Shown: piece after piece, positions 29,516-38,212 of the stretch
Position numbering within the stretch: position 1 is the first letter of the stretch
Layout of the letters: each line of letters starts with the position of its first letter
NCBI RefSeq assembly: GCF_004369225.1
Contig: NZ_QFFZ01000029.1
Coordinates: 1 to 45,397 of the forward strand
Direction of reading: 5' to 3'
Length of the DNA: 45,397 nucleotides
Origin: Pelotomaculum propionicicum
GTDB lineage: Bacteria > Bacillota > Desulfotomaculia > Desulfotomaculales > Pelotomaculaceae
The notes under the pieces: model-generated
Told to the model about the DNA's origin: nothing
What the model saw: only the letters and a program-made list of their open reading frames with translations
The model's database searches: none
Made by a program: the position numbers and the translations under genes

Positions 29516-30664
29516 ATGAGCAGAATGAGTTTGTCTTCATTGCTGCCGGGCATGAAAGTACAGCGCACTGTTTACGGCAGCAGGGGTGAGATTCTCATTT
29601 TTAAGGGAGGCATTCTGACTAATGCTTTCATTAAAAAGCTGGAGGAACATGCCATACCTTTTGTTTATATCGACGACGGCCTTGAACCCGATATACAACC
29701 CAGGAGCAGTGCAGGCGCAAACCTGTTCAAAATGAACGTGCAGGATGTTGTAGCAAAAGAAACAAGGGTAGCGGCGATACGGCAGGTCAAGAATATTTTG
29801 TTGGAGACCAAAGAAGCGGGCAGGCTGGTCATAGAGCCCCAGGCAGTTTACAGCACAGTCAACCAATTTACCAGCGAGCTGCTTTCCAGTAAATCCCTGA
29901 TGGTAAACCTTACCGATTTGCGCTCACAGGATGACTACACATTCGCTCACTCGGTAAATGTCTGCGTCCTCTCCCTGATGACCGGCATTACCTTGGGGTT
30001 TAATAATGAAGAATTGGCCAACCTGGGCATAGGCGCCCTGCTGCATGACCTGGGTAAGGTAAAAATACCCGACGAAATACTCAATAAACCTGGCAAGCTA
30101 ACCAGAGAAGAGTATTCTACCATTCAAAAACATACTACCTACGGGTATAATTTGATCCTGAACTCTAAAAATTTGGACAAAACCCATGCACTGATCGCCT
30201 ACCAGCATCACGAGAGTTATGATGGTTCAGGCTACCCGCTGGGGATAAAAGATGATAAGTTTATAGAGCAAGCTCAAATCATCTCGATAGCTGATAAGTT
30301 CGACGCTTTGACCGCGGACAGGGTGTACAGAAGGTCCTTTCCGCCTCACGAAGCCTATGAAATGTGCGCCGCATCAGGAGACTACCTTTTCAGGGAGCAT
30401 ATAGTCAGCGCTTTTCTATACAATATAGCCGCTTACCCATCCGGGTCACTGGTTAAATTAAACAACGGCTATATAGCCGTTGTCATTGACACACCCAGAG
30501 GGTACTCTACCTTCCCCAGGGTTAACCTGCTGTTTGATCAAAACCACCGGCAGCTGTCAACACCTAAGGAAATATCGCTGGCCGAGGCAGGCAGTCTTTT
30601 TGTCACCAAGGTGCTTACAGTCGAAGAAATCAAAGCGCTTCAGCAAAAAATCCAGGGGCAATAA
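29516..30664 (+). CDS. HD-GYP domain protein, probable cyclic-di-GMP phosphodiesterase
   Basis: The 382-residue cytoplasmic protein has an N-terminal region (1-60, SLLPGMKVQRTVYGSRGE) like the segment that precedes many HD-GYP domains. An HD-GYP domain follows with HDLGKVKIP, the HxxxGYN helix, HHESYDGSGYPLG and ADKFDALTADR. These are the metal ligands and GYP loop of phosphodiesterases that degrade cyclic di-GMP. No receiver or other sensor domain is recognisable. The ATG has TAGGAG 7 bases upstream. It is the only plus-strand gene between the ileS leader and the yggU group. Confidence 0.9.
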   Translation: MSRMSLSSLLPGMKVQRTVYGSRGEILIFKGGILTNAFIKKLEEHAIPFVYIDDGLEPDIQPRSSAGANLFKMNVQDVVAKETRVAAIRQVKNILLETKEAGRLVIEPQAVYSTVNQFTSELLSSKSLMVNLTDLRSQDDYTFAHSVNVCVLSLMTGITLGFNNEELANLGIGALLHDLGKVKIPDEILNKPGKLTREEYSTIQKHTTYGYNLILNSKNLDKTHALIAYQHHESYDGSGYPLGIKDDKFIEQAQIISIADKFDALTADRVYRRSFPPHEAYEMCAASGDYLFREHIVSAFLYNIAAYPSGSLVKLNNGYIAVVIDTPRGYSTFPRVNLLFDQNHRQLSTPKEISLAEAGSLFVTKVLTVEEIKALQQKIQGQ

Positions 30665-30694
30665 GGCATTCATGCAAAATGCGGCCAAATGTAG

Positions 30695-30712
30695 GTGCGA
30701 CTTCAGTCGCAC
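30695..30712. repeat. 18-nt palindrome, dispersed repeat
   Basis: GTGCGACTTCAGTCGCAC has two 8-bp arms around TC and is preceded by GTAG. The same 18-mer recurs at 41891-41908 and, with one change and in inverted orientation, at 12203-12220. It lies 30 bases after the HD-GYP stop and could form a hairpin, but without a T run. Confidence 0.8.
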
Positions 30713-30818
30713 AATGCTGCAATTACCCCAAACACCTCCGGCGCTGGCGCGCCGTTGTCCGATTGAAATCGAACCTAAATTTTCATCCTTCTTTGTGCCG
30801 CATCAGCGGCATTGCCAA

Positions 30819-31118
30819 CTACTCCCCACATGCCGCAGAAAACACCTGCACGACTTTTTGCGCGCTTATGCCTGCCACTTTAATCAATTTATTGCGGCTG
30901 GCCTCTCCGGAGACAATCTCGACCCTGGACCTCGGCACTGACAGAAGATCAGCCAGAAAAGCCCGGCAAGCCTCATTGGCCTTGCCCTCAAGAGGCGCCG
31001 CTGTCAGGCGTATTTTTACCGCGTCATCATAATAGCCGACAACCTGATTTTTAGATGAACGTGGCAGAACCCTCAGTTTAAATAAGACACAGCCTTTCTC
31101 TTCTTTAACATTAAGCAA
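30819..31118 (-). CDS. YggU / UPF0235 (DUF167) family protein
   Basis: This 99-residue protein matches the DUF167 pattern: VLPRSSKNQVVG, VKIRLTAAPLEGKANEA, then LSVPRSRVEIVSGEASRNKLI. The family is small, soluble and of unknown function. The start is TTG with GGGGAG 8 bases upstream, and that ribosome site overlaps the stop of the preceding DUF2889 gene 4 bases away. It is often found near yggT and yggS, as here. Confidence 0.92.
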   Translation of the reverse strand: MLNVKEEKGCVLFKLRVLPRSSKNQVVGYYDDAVKIRLTAAPLEGKANEACRAFLADLLSVPRSRVEIVSGEASRNKLIKVAGISAQKVVQVFSAACGE

Positions 31119-31122
31119 TAGA

Positions 31123-31965
31123 TCAGCTCCCCATCTTCAGGCCGATGGTCCCCGGCAAGTTCTCCAACACCCTAAACAGGTCATTAACCAGGTCAACCAA
31201 ATGGTCGCATCCCCCGGAGCCCCCGATCACACCTGCGATTTGCTTTTTACTGAGGCCGCTTACAGTAAGGCCGCGCAGCCGGCCCAGCAACCCCGCGTTT
31301 TCAAAGCAGACCTGGTCGGGCGCCCTCAGAAAGCTGCCGCCGCATTCTGCCACTGTGCCTTCCCTGCTGATTTCCAACCACACATTCATCTCATGAAAAG
31401 AGTCGCTGAACACGCCGGAAGTGACTGTTTTCCCTGCAGCCTTAAAAACCGAGCAGTTCTTAGCCCGCTTATAAAGGCTTGTTCCCGGGCAATACCCGCC
31501 GACATACTCCGGCCACCTGCGGGAGATCCGGTCCAGGTTGCTGTAATAACGGCAGGAGTTAAGAAACTCTCTTTCCCAGTAAGCGCCATAATTCTCCGGC
31601 GTCCCAAAGCCCCTTTCAACATATAAAAAAGTTTCAGCCTGGATAATGCCCCTGGTACACTCAGCCAGCAATTCTCTGGCCAACCCCCCGGCCTCGCCGC
31701 CTACCGCCCGCCGCAGGTCTCCCCCCGCGTTAAAATAGGCTGTTGCCCCAATAAGTTCAGGCACATCCCTGCCGCCATTTAAAAGCCCCCCGGGTGAGCG
31801 GGATACCTCCCAGCCGGCTTCCTTTATTACAAAGGTTGATTTATCAATTACCAACCTCCCCACAGCTTCAATTTCAGTCCCAATCAGGTTGGTTTCAGCC
31901 AAAAGCTGCTGTTTGCCCAAACTTTTCACTGAACTAAACCAGTTTCTCTGAAAAATATACTTCAC
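31123..31965 (-). CDS. DUF2889 domain protein
   Basis: The C-terminal half of this 280-residue protein resembles DUF2889: a histidine and a cysteine in FHEMNVWLEI...PDQVCFENA, then IAGVIGGSGGCDHLVDLVNDL. The N-terminal half is also a related fold-like repeat but is not recognised. It has no membrane segment. The function is unknown. GTG at 31965 was chosen because AAGGAGGT lies 7 bases upstream; an ATG seven codons earlier has no ribosome site. It is 4 bases from yggU, so the two are probably co-expressed. Confidence 0.72.
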   Translation of the reverse strand: MKYIFQRNWFSSVKSLGKQQLLAETNLIGTEIEAVGRLVIDKSTFVIKEAGWEVSRSPGGLLNGGRDVPELIGATAYFNAGGDLRRAVGGEAGGLARELLAECTRGIIQAETFLYVERGFGTPENYGAYWEREFLNSCRYYSNLDRISRRWPEYVGGYCPGTSLYKRAKNCSVFKAAGKTVTSGVFSDSFHEMNVWLEISREGTVAECGGSFLRAPDQVCFENAGLLGRLRGLTVSGLSKKQIAGVIGGSGGCDHLVDLVNDLFRVLENLPGTIGLKMGS

Positions 31966-32011
31966 CGGCTTAACCTCCTTGTCCATGGGTTCGCACGCGC
32001 CAGGCTAAAAT

Positions 32012-32644
32012 TCAACGTACCTTTTTGATATTGTAATATACCTTAATAAAGTTATAAAGGATCCTGGCGGTGATCCCCCAGATGAAGTGTCCTTCATATT
32101 CGTAGTAATAGACCGGCAGTGACCATTTCCGGCCCCACCCTTTTTTATATGTCGCGGGGACCCTGTCGTAAGGGAAATCCCTGCCATAGCGCGTAGCCAC
32201 CTCAACACTGCTTTGAGCGGGAGGGTTGTTGAAAAAATACTCAACCGGCGCCATAAAAATCTCTTCAACTTCAGCCTTGTTCGGGGCAATAATTGCCCCG
32301 TTATTAATATGCCCGACAAAAGGATAAACCAGTGTCCCATGCGGCGCGACCAGGTAGTCGAGAGGTCCCAGCAGATCAATCTGCGTTTTGTCGAGCCCCA
32401 ACTCTTCGACTGCTTCCCTGACCGCTGTGTTCTGCGGCCGTGAGAGTTCATCACCTTCAACCCCGCCGCCCGGAAAACAAATTTCCCCTGGCTGCCGCCG
32501 CAGGTGACTGGCTCTTACTTCAAAAAGCACATGGCACTTATTGTTCCTGTTAATCAGCGGCAGCAATACCGCGGAAACAAAATACTCGCCTTCATTTTGA
32601 ATTCCCGGCTGCCTGTTTGTCAAAAACCTTTTTAAGTCATTCAC
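32012..32644 (-). CDS. Nudix hydrolase, CoA pyrophosphatase (NudL) type
   Basis: The 210-residue protein has a Nudix box, GGGVEGDE...AVREAVEELGL, preceded by the LRRQPGEICFPGG segment typical of the NudL/UPF0035 subgroup, which cleaves coenzyme A and related pyrophosphates. The start is GTG with GGGGAG 8 bases upstream; an ATG slightly further upstream runs into a stop. It lies between DUF2889 and divIVA on the same strand. Confidence 0.85.
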   Translation of the reverse strand: MNDLKRFLTNRQPGIQNEGEYFVSAVLLPLINRNNKCHVLFEVRASHLRRQPGEICFPGGGVEGDELSRPQNTAVREAVEELGLDKTQIDLLGPLDYLVAPHGTLVYPFVGHINNGAIIAPNKAEVEEIFMAPVEYFFNNPPAQSSVEVATRYGRDFPYDRVPATYKKGWGRKWSLPVYYYEYEGHFIWGITARILYNFIKVYYNIKKVR

Positions 32645-32683
32645 CTTGCATACTCCCCGGACAATTTTATCTTTTTACAGAAA

Positions 32684-32708
32684 GAAGGCGTTCCAACAGG
32701 CCGCCTTC
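32684..32708 (-). terminator. Probable terminator after divIVA
   Basis: GAAGGCG and CGCCTTC form a perfect 7-bp stem with an 11-base loop, followed by TTTCTG on the minus strand. The T run is short, so the call is moderate. Confidence 0.5.
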
Positions 32709-32736
32709 ATTAAAACAGATTATGTTGTTCTTAAAG

Positions 32737-33258
32737 CTATGCCGTTTCTGAAATATCTTCATCCTCAAGACTATCAGAAAAGTCGGTTCCCTCATCTTCT
32801 AAAAGTTTCATCTGGGCTTCCAGGAAAGAGCGCAGGCGAATTTTAAAAATCTGAGATTCTCTTTTGCACTGGTTTTGTTCTTCCATGATCTGCCTTAGTT
32901 TAGTCTCAGCTTCAGCCAGCAGCGCCGCCGCTTCCTGTTCCGCCTCCCGGGTAAGCTGAGCGGCCTCAATCCTTGCCCTGTCCAGGATCACACCCGCCTC
33001 TTTTTCAGTATTCTGCCTCAGTTCATCCGCGTTCTTCTGAGCCATGACCATAGTGTTTTTTATTGCTTCCTCAATCTCCCTGTAACGGGTGATGTTCTGT
33101 TCATACTGGTTTATTTTATCTTTGAGCGCCTGAATTTCCCGGAGAAGGTTTTCGTAGTCCTGCGTAACCTGGTCTAAGAAAGAATCAACTTCTTCCTCGC
33201 TGTAACCCCTAAAAACACGGCGAAATTCTTTTTTTTGTATGTCCAACGGCGTCAGCAC
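32737..33258 (-). CDS. divIVA: DivIVA-family cell division/polarity protein
   Basis: The 173-residue protein begins LTPLDIQKKEFRRVFRGY, the conserved membrane-curvature-binding N-terminus of DivIVA, and continues as two coiled coils (about 25-70 and 75-155). DivIVA marks poles and septa and recruits division and spore proteins. The start is GTG with GAGGTGA 6 bases upstream. It ends the sepF-proC-ylmG-divIVA group, matching the order in B. subtilis. Confidence 0.95.
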   Translation of the reverse strand: MLTPLDIQKKEFRRVFRGYSEEEVDSFLDQVTQDYENLLREIQALKDKINQYEQNITRYREIEEAIKNTMVMAQKNADELRQNTEKEAGVILDRARIEAAQLTREAEQEAAALLAEAETKLRQIMEEQNQCKRESQIFKIRLRSFLEAQMKLLEDEGTDFSDSLEDEDISETA

Positions 33259-33291
33259 AACTTTTCACCTCAGATTAACTTTTCCGTAAGC

Positions 33292-33582
33292 TTATAACAT
33301 ACCTAACGAGATGTAATATAGAACTCTAATCACTATCCACTCTATTATACGGAGAGCAAAAAAAGCGATAATCGGGGAGAAATCCACCGGACCATAAGCA
33401 GGGACGATGCGCCTGAAAATCCGCAGGTAAGGTTCAGTCACTTCGTAAATAAATCTGATAATCGGCTGGTAAGGATTGTGCTTGATCCAGGAAAGCAAGA
33501 TCCGCACAATTAAAATCCACGAATACACTTCAAAAGCTACGCTTACAACCTGTCTGATAAGATACATTATGTTAAGACCCAT
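33292..33582 (-). CDS. ylmG: YggT/YlmG family membrane protein
   Basis: The 96-residue protein has two membrane hairpins. Between them lie the family motifs WILIVRILLSWI and PYLRIFRRIVP, and FSPIIAFFALRI follows. YlmG proteins are linked to cell division and nucleoid distribution in some lineages, with no settled biochemical role. ATG at 33582 was chosen because GAGGTG lies 4 bases upstream; a GTG four codons earlier overlaps that site. Confidence 0.93.
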   Translation of the reverse strand: MGLNIMYLIRQVVSVAFEVYSWILIVRILLSWIKHNPYQPIIRFIYEVTEPYLRIFRRIVPAYGPVDFSPIIAFFALRIIEWIVIRVLYYISLGML

Positions 33583-33657
33583 AAAACACCTCACACCCTA
33601 TCTGTTGAAAACAATTATCAGCTGGTGCATCTCCGAATCGGGAAAATTTCCTGGTGT

Positions 33658-34470
33658 TTACCCTGAAAGCTCACGGGAGCGCTGGGCTGCCGCGGCTACC
33701 GTCTTCATCAAAACCGACCTGAGCGCCCCTTCCTCCATGGCAAAAAGCCCGGCTATAGTGGTGCCGCCCGGTGTAGTCACCTGATCCCTCAGCTTACCCA
33801 GGTGCTCATCACTGTCCAGCACCATCCGCGCGGCTCCCAACATGGTCTGGGCCATCAACTCCCTGGCCACCTGCCTGGGCAGGCCAAGGTGCACCGCACC
33901 GTCAATAAATCCTTCCAAAATCATATACATATAAGCAGGCCCGCTGCCGCTCAAGCCGGTAACACAATCCAGCAAGGTCTCCGGGACCTCGACAGCTTTT
34001 CCCGCCGCGCCAAAAACAGCCAGCGCCATGGCAACATTATCTTCCGCGGCATATTTACCGGCGCTGACCGCGCTTGCCCCCTCACCGACCAGGCAGGGTG
34101 TGTTCGGCATTACTCTGACCACAGGTATGCGTCCTTCCAGGTAAGACTCGATCAAACCGGTGGTTATACCGGCGGCTATAGAGATAAAGGTCTGGCCGGG
34201 GCGCACCGCCGCGGCAACATTTTTCAGCACGTCAGCCGCCAGGTGCGGCTTCACCGCCAGGATTACTATATCAACCTCTTGTACCATGGCGACATTATCA
34301 GTGGTTATATTCACACCAAGTTTTTGCTTCAGGTAATCCAGCCGCGGCGCACTGATATCGCTAACATATAGAGCAGAGGGAGCCAGGCCGGTGCGGACCA
34401 GTCCGGTCAGCAAAGCTTCGCCCATGGCTCCTCCGCCCAGAAATCCGATTTTCTGCCCTTTTAAAGGCAT
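33658..34470 (-). CDS. proC: Pyrroline-5-carboxylate reductase
   Basis: ProC reduces pyrroline-5-carboxylate to proline with NAD(P)H. The 270-residue protein has the Rossmann motif IGFLGGGAMGEALLTGL, then VRVMPNTPCLVGEGASA, LSGSGPAYMYM and the C-terminal signature LRDQVTTPGGTTIAGL. The length is normal. It sits between sepF and ylmG, a position where many clostridia also keep proC. Confidence 0.97.
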   Translation of the reverse strand: MPLKGQKIGFLGGGAMGEALLTGLVRTGLAPSALYVSDISAPRLDYLKQKLGVNITTDNVAMVQEVDIVILAVKPHLAADVLKNVAAAVRPGQTFISIAAGITTGLIESYLEGRIPVVRVMPNTPCLVGEGASAVSAGKYAAEDNVAMALAVFGAAGKAVEVPETLLDCVTGLSGSGPAYMYMILEGFIDGAVHLGLPRQVARELMAQTMLGAARMVLDSDEHLGKLRDQVTTPGGTTIAGLFAMEEGALRSVLMKTVAAAAQRSRELSG

Positions 34471-34494
34471 ATTTTTATTCCTCCCAGGTATTGA

Positions 34495-34941
34495 TCAAAA
34501 ACGCATTTTGGAGAACAGTTTTTCTTTGCCCTGCTCTCTTAACTCGCTGGAGATATCCATGTTATTCGGTACGAAAAGAAAAATACCGTTGCCGACCTTC
34601 TGCATGCTGCCGCTTAAAGCATAAGTCGCCCCGCTTACGAAGTCTACAACCCGCTGGGCCAACTCGGCTTCCGCGTGTTCCAGGTTTACGATAACCGGAC
34701 GCCTGTTTTTAAGATTGTCAGTAATGCTCCTGGTTTCATCAAATGTCCTTGGCTCAGATACTACGACCCGCACCTGTCGTTGTGCGTGCATGCTGATAAC
34801 CGCGCCTTTTTCTTTTTCTTTATCTTTTCTCTTTAGCCACGGCTGCTCTTCACGCAATTCCTCACGGGCGCTTTTTTCTTCCTCTGCTACAGCTTCCTCC
34901 TCAAAACCCATAAAATTCAACATTTTATCTACAAGTTTCAT
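34495..34941 (-). CDS. sepF: Cell division protein SepF
   Basis: SepF bundles FtsZ and tethers it to the membrane. The 148-residue protein has an N-terminal helix (MKLVDKMLNFMGFEEE) that can bind membrane, a charged linker (about 15-50), and the SepF domain with VVVSEPRTFDE, RRPVIVNLEHAE, RVVDFVSGATYAL and the GNGIFLFVP strand. The ATG has AGGAGGT 10 bases upstream. It follows yggS as ylmF follows ylmE in B. subtilis. Confidence 0.96.
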   Translation of the reverse strand: MKLVDKMLNFMGFEEEAVAEEEKSAREELREEQPWLKRKDKEKEKGAVISMHAQRQVRVVVSEPRTFDETRSITDNLKNRRPVIVNLEHAEAELAQRVVDFVSGATYALSGSMQKVGNGIFLFVPNNMDISSELREQGKEKLFSKMRF

Positions 34942-35044
34942 CTAGCATCTGACCTCCTTAATATCAAATTTTTATGTAAACCCTAAAAACCTTCCCGCTA
35001 ATAGGTTTTCAGGTAAGTGTCCATTATTATTTATATATTTCTCT

Positions 35045-35728
35045 TTAATACCTCCTGCCGAACACGGCTGTGCCCAGCCGCAGCATGTTGGCGCCTTCTT
35101 CCACGGCTATTTCAAAGTCCCCGCTCATACCCATGGACAGGTACTCCATTTTCAACCCCTGTATTCTCTCTTCCAACCGCCGGGACAGTTCCCTGGCCTG
35201 GCGGAATACATACCTGACCTCCTCGGGGTCTTCACACTCCGGTGCGATTGTCATCAGCCCCCGCAGCCGGATGCCCTGCAGCCTGGTTACTTCCGCCACA
35301 AAATCTTCGGCTTCAGCCGGAGCAATCCCGTACTTGGACTCTTCTCCCGCCACATTAACCTGGACCAGTGCCTGGGCCTTTTTGTTTGTCTCAGATGCGA
35401 CCCTGTGTATTTCCTCCGCCAGGGACCAGCGGTCAAGCGAATGGATTAAGCTGACGGCGCTGAGAACTTTTCTCACTTTATTAGTCTGCAGGTGTCCAAT
35501 GAAGTGCCATTCCAGTTCCGGCGGGAGTTGGGGATATTTTTTCAGAAACTCCTGGGCCTTGTTTTCCCCAAAACATGACACTCCGCAGCCAAGCGCCTCT
35601 TTAATCAGATCCACGCCCATATTCTTGCTTACCGCCACCAGGCGTATTCCTTCATCGCGCCGGCCTGAGCGGAGAGCGGCGGCGCGGATGCGTTCGCGCA
35701 CAGAGCTCAGGTTTTCCAGAACACTCAA
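35045..35728 (-). CDS. yggS: PLP homeostasis protein YggS/YlmE
   Basis: The 227-residue, single-domain alanine-racemase-like barrel binds pyridoxal phosphate through the lysine of RLVAVSKNMG. It also shows GENKAQEF, WHFIGHLQTNK, LMTIAPE and the phosphate-binding LSMGMSGDFEIAVEEGANM. The family affects PLP balance and has no known catalytic activity. The start is TTG; the ribosome site is poor but the N-terminus fits the family. It lies between the HlyD-like gene and sepF. Confidence 0.95.
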   Translation of the reverse strand: MSVLENLSSVRERIRAAALRSGRRDEGIRLVAVSKNMGVDLIKEALGCGVSCFGENKAQEFLKKYPQLPPELEWHFIGHLQTNKVRKVLSAVSLIHSLDRWSLAEEIHRVASETNKKAQALVQVNVAGEESKYGIAPAEAEDFVAEVTRLQGIRLRGLMTIAPECEDPEEVRYVFRQARELSRRLEERIQGLKMEYLSMGMSGDFEIAVEEGANMLRLGTAVFGRRY

Positions 35729-35742
35729 GCAAACCCCACCCT

Positions 35743-36705
35743 TTATTCTACAAACCAGCCCTCCCTGACCAAAACGGGGTTGCTGACATAACGGGCGCCT
35801 TCCACAAGCTCATCCCCGGCAATGGCGACCCAGCCGGCAAGTTCTCCCTTTATGTCCACCGGTTCCCACTGAGCCTTTTTCTTTACTACCATGTAAATCC
35901 CAGGCTGCCCCGCGCGGTAGACTACCGCCCTGCTGGGGACCAGCAGGCCTTTAAGCTGTTTTGTTGTTACTGTCAGGCTGACCTTACGGTTATGTACTAT
36001 TGCCTCGGGGTAACCGGAGAGCAGAAAATAACCTTCCCACCGGTCTCCCTTATCCACAAGACTGGACGACTTTATCCTTAGAGTCAGGTTGTTCCAGGCC
36101 GCCTGCAGCCACACCGGCTTGTCCGCGTAACCGGCGGGAAGAGAGGTTTTTGCTATGGAGCCATATATAAACACCGGTGAGAGATTGTCAATTATCTTAA
36201 ATATCGGCTGGCCCTTCTCAACCCTGGTCCCGGCGGCCATTGATCTACCAGCTATTTTTTCTAATCCCGGCAGATCTAATACATCTCTGTTGGCAGGTGT
36301 AAGCGTACTTTCCAGTCCGTCCAGGTGGCTGCAAAATATACCGGCTGAACTGGTGTACACAGCAAATGTCTGCCCATCCGCCCCCTGTTCCCCTGCGGTT
36401 TCTATATCCGCCGCTTTGGCCCCTACTTCAAGACGCCTGCCGTCAGGGTTGGTGAAGCGGAGCAGGCCGCCGGCCGGCGCCCGGGCCACATTTTCGTCTT
36501 TTAGTAAAATTCCGTCCAGGGAGACAGTTTCGCCAACTTCCTTACTTGTTAAAGACTGTACGTCAGATATAAAAACAATTATAAACTGCCTGGCCAAAAA
36601 AAATGCGCAACACAATAACGCGGTCAAAAGCAAAGCCTTCAAAAACAAATTGCCTGGCTTTTTTCTCCTCCTTGAAGGCATAGGTAACCTGTTGTCATTT
36701 GCCAT
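35743..36705 (-). CDS. HlyD-like membrane-anchored protein of the division cluster
   Basis: The 320-residue protein has one N-terminal membrane helix (about 20-45), preceded by a basic cluster (SRRRKKP), then an extracytoplasmic part with HlyD/biotinyl-lipoyl-like beta strands (DNLSPVFIYGSI, KQLKGLLVPSRAVV). Similar proteins occur beside yggS and sepF in many clostridia, often labelled HlyD family efflux proteins, but no transporter partner is present, so a role in division or envelope is as likely. The ATG lacks a strong ribosome site. It starts 14 bases before yggS. Confidence 0.7.
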   Translation of the reverse strand: MANDNRLPMPSRRRKKPGNLFLKALLLTALLCCAFFLARQFIIVFISDVQSLTSKEVGETVSLDGILLKDENVARAPAGGLLRFTNPDGRRLEVGAKAADIETAGEQGADGQTFAVYTSSAGIFCSHLDGLESTLTPANRDVLDLPGLEKIAGRSMAAGTRVEKGQPIFKIIDNLSPVFIYGSIAKTSLPAGYADKPVWLQAAWNNLTLRIKSSSLVDKGDRWEGYFLLSGYPEAIVHNRKVSLTVTTKQLKGLLVPSRAVVYRAGQPGIYMVVKKKAQWEPVDIKGELAGWVAIAGDELVEGARYVSNPVLVREGWFVE

Positions 36706-36826
36706 AGTTCATCATACCCGAAAATTACCTTCAAATGGAAGACTATTCGACGGTATAAATGCCAACTCCTGCTGCCGGCGCTAAAACCAAAGCTTTTTTT
36801 AATACTTTTTACTTCAGGGGGCTTTT

Positions 36827-38212
36827 TTACCTTTTCTGTCCGGCAAGCGGCAAAATAAATGAGAAGGTGCTTCCCTTGCCTACTTTGCTTTCAACCTGCA
36901 CTCTGCCGTTATGAGCTTCTACAATATGTTTTACAATAGACAGGCCCAGGCCGGTCCCTCCCAGTTCACGGGAGCGTGCTTTATCCACCCGGTAAAAGCG
37001 CACGAAAAGGCGGGATATGTGTTCCGGAGAAATACCTACCCCGGTGTCTTTTACGTCAACCTTTAATTCGCCCTGTTCGATACCGGCGGCGACGCAAATT
37101 GCCCCGCCCGGCATGGTGTAGTTAATAGCGTTATCAATCAGGTTAATCAGCACCTGCCTGAGCATGTCAGGGTCACCCTGCACCGCGGGCAGGTCCGCGG
37201 GCAGGTCGGTGGTAATAGCCAAATTTTTCTCCAAAGCGCGGGGGCTGATTATGGCCACAGTTCGTTTGATCAGGTCGCTGATGTCGATACTTTCCATGTT
37301 AATCACATTGCTCTTGTCTTCATACCTGGAGAGGCTCAATAATTCATCCAGCAGTTTGGTAAGGCGCTCAGTTTCCTTATTGATAATTTCAAGAAATTTT
37401 CTTGCTGTCTCAGGCTCTTCCAGCGCCCCGTCCAGCAGGGTTTCCACAAAACCACGCACAGAGGTCAGGGGGGTGCGCAGCTCATGGGAGACGTTGGCGA
37501 CAAACTCACTGCGCATTTCCTCAAGCATTTTCCTGTCTGTTATATTCCTCAACAGGGCGACAACCTCTCCCCGGTCCTCACCGGTATTGGTAGGGGTCAC
37601 ATATACCCGAAAAACACGCCGGTCAGGAGTCAAAACCTGTATCTGCTTCTTGATTGACTTGCCTGTCTCGAGCGAATCATGGAGCAGTTTTTCCAACTCA
37701 TAATCCCTGATTACCCTGACAATGTTTTTGCCTTTGCTGGCGGGCATAGTGATCCTGAACAGCCTTTCCACCACCTGGTTGACCAAAATAACCCGGCCCC
37801 AGTTGTCCATTATGATCACGCCGTCGGACATGCCGCCTAAAAGGGCCTGTACTCTGCCTCTTTCCGTATTCAGGTCGTCCTGCGTCGTTTTTAAGGTCCT
37901 GGCCAGAAAATTTATCGACCGGGCCAGGTCACCTATTTCATTCTGCGGGGACACCGGGATATAGTGCTCCAGGTTCCCGTCAGCTATCTCACGGGCGATG
38001 GTTGAAACCTCCTGCAGCGGGTTGATTAAACTGCTGTACATAATCCAGGCAAGCAAAAAAGTGCACAAAAACGCCAGCAGCATAAAAACCAGTAAATTCA
38101 GCCACCCCAATGTATGCAGCTGAGCCAGCCCGATAAACACCAAAAACATAAAAAAGTAACTGGCAACCGGCCTCCAGCCTATGTTTCTTAAAACCCTGAC
38201 AATGATTGTCAC
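36827..38212 (-). CDS. PhoR/PnpS-like sensor histidine kinase
   Basis: The 461-residue kinase has two membrane helices close together (about 16-33 and 37-58), so there is almost no external sensor. HAMP (about 60-110), PAS (about 120-230), a HisKA dimerisation domain with the phospho-accepting His in FVANVSHELRTPLTS, and an HATPase domain with DNAINYTMPG, DTGVGI and GGTGLGLSI follow. The order matches phosphate-type PhoR/PnpS kinases, but the signal is not proven. The start is GTG and overlaps the response regulator stop by 4 bases. Confidence 0.92.
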   Translation of the reverse strand: MTIIVRVLRNIGWRPVASYFFMFLVFIGLAQLHTLGWLNLLVFMLLAFLCTFLLAWIMYSSLINPLQEVSTIAREIADGNLEHYIPVSPQNEIGDLARSINFLARTLKTTQDDLNTERGRVQALLGGMSDGVIIMDNWGRVILVNQVVERLFRITMPASKGKNIVRVIRDYELEKLLHDSLETGKSIKKQIQVLTPDRRVFRVYVTPTNTGEDRGEVVALLRNITDRKMLEEMRSEFVANVSHELRTPLTSVRGFVETLLDGALEEPETARKFLEIINKETERLTKLLDELLSLSRYEDKSNVINMESIDISDLIKRTVAIISPRALEKNLAITTDLPADLPAVQGDPDMLRQVLINLIDNAINYTMPGGAICVAAGIEQGELKVDVKDTGVGISPEHISRLFVRFYRVDKARSRELGGTGLGLSIVKHIVEAHNGRVQVESKVGKGSTFSFILPLAGQKR

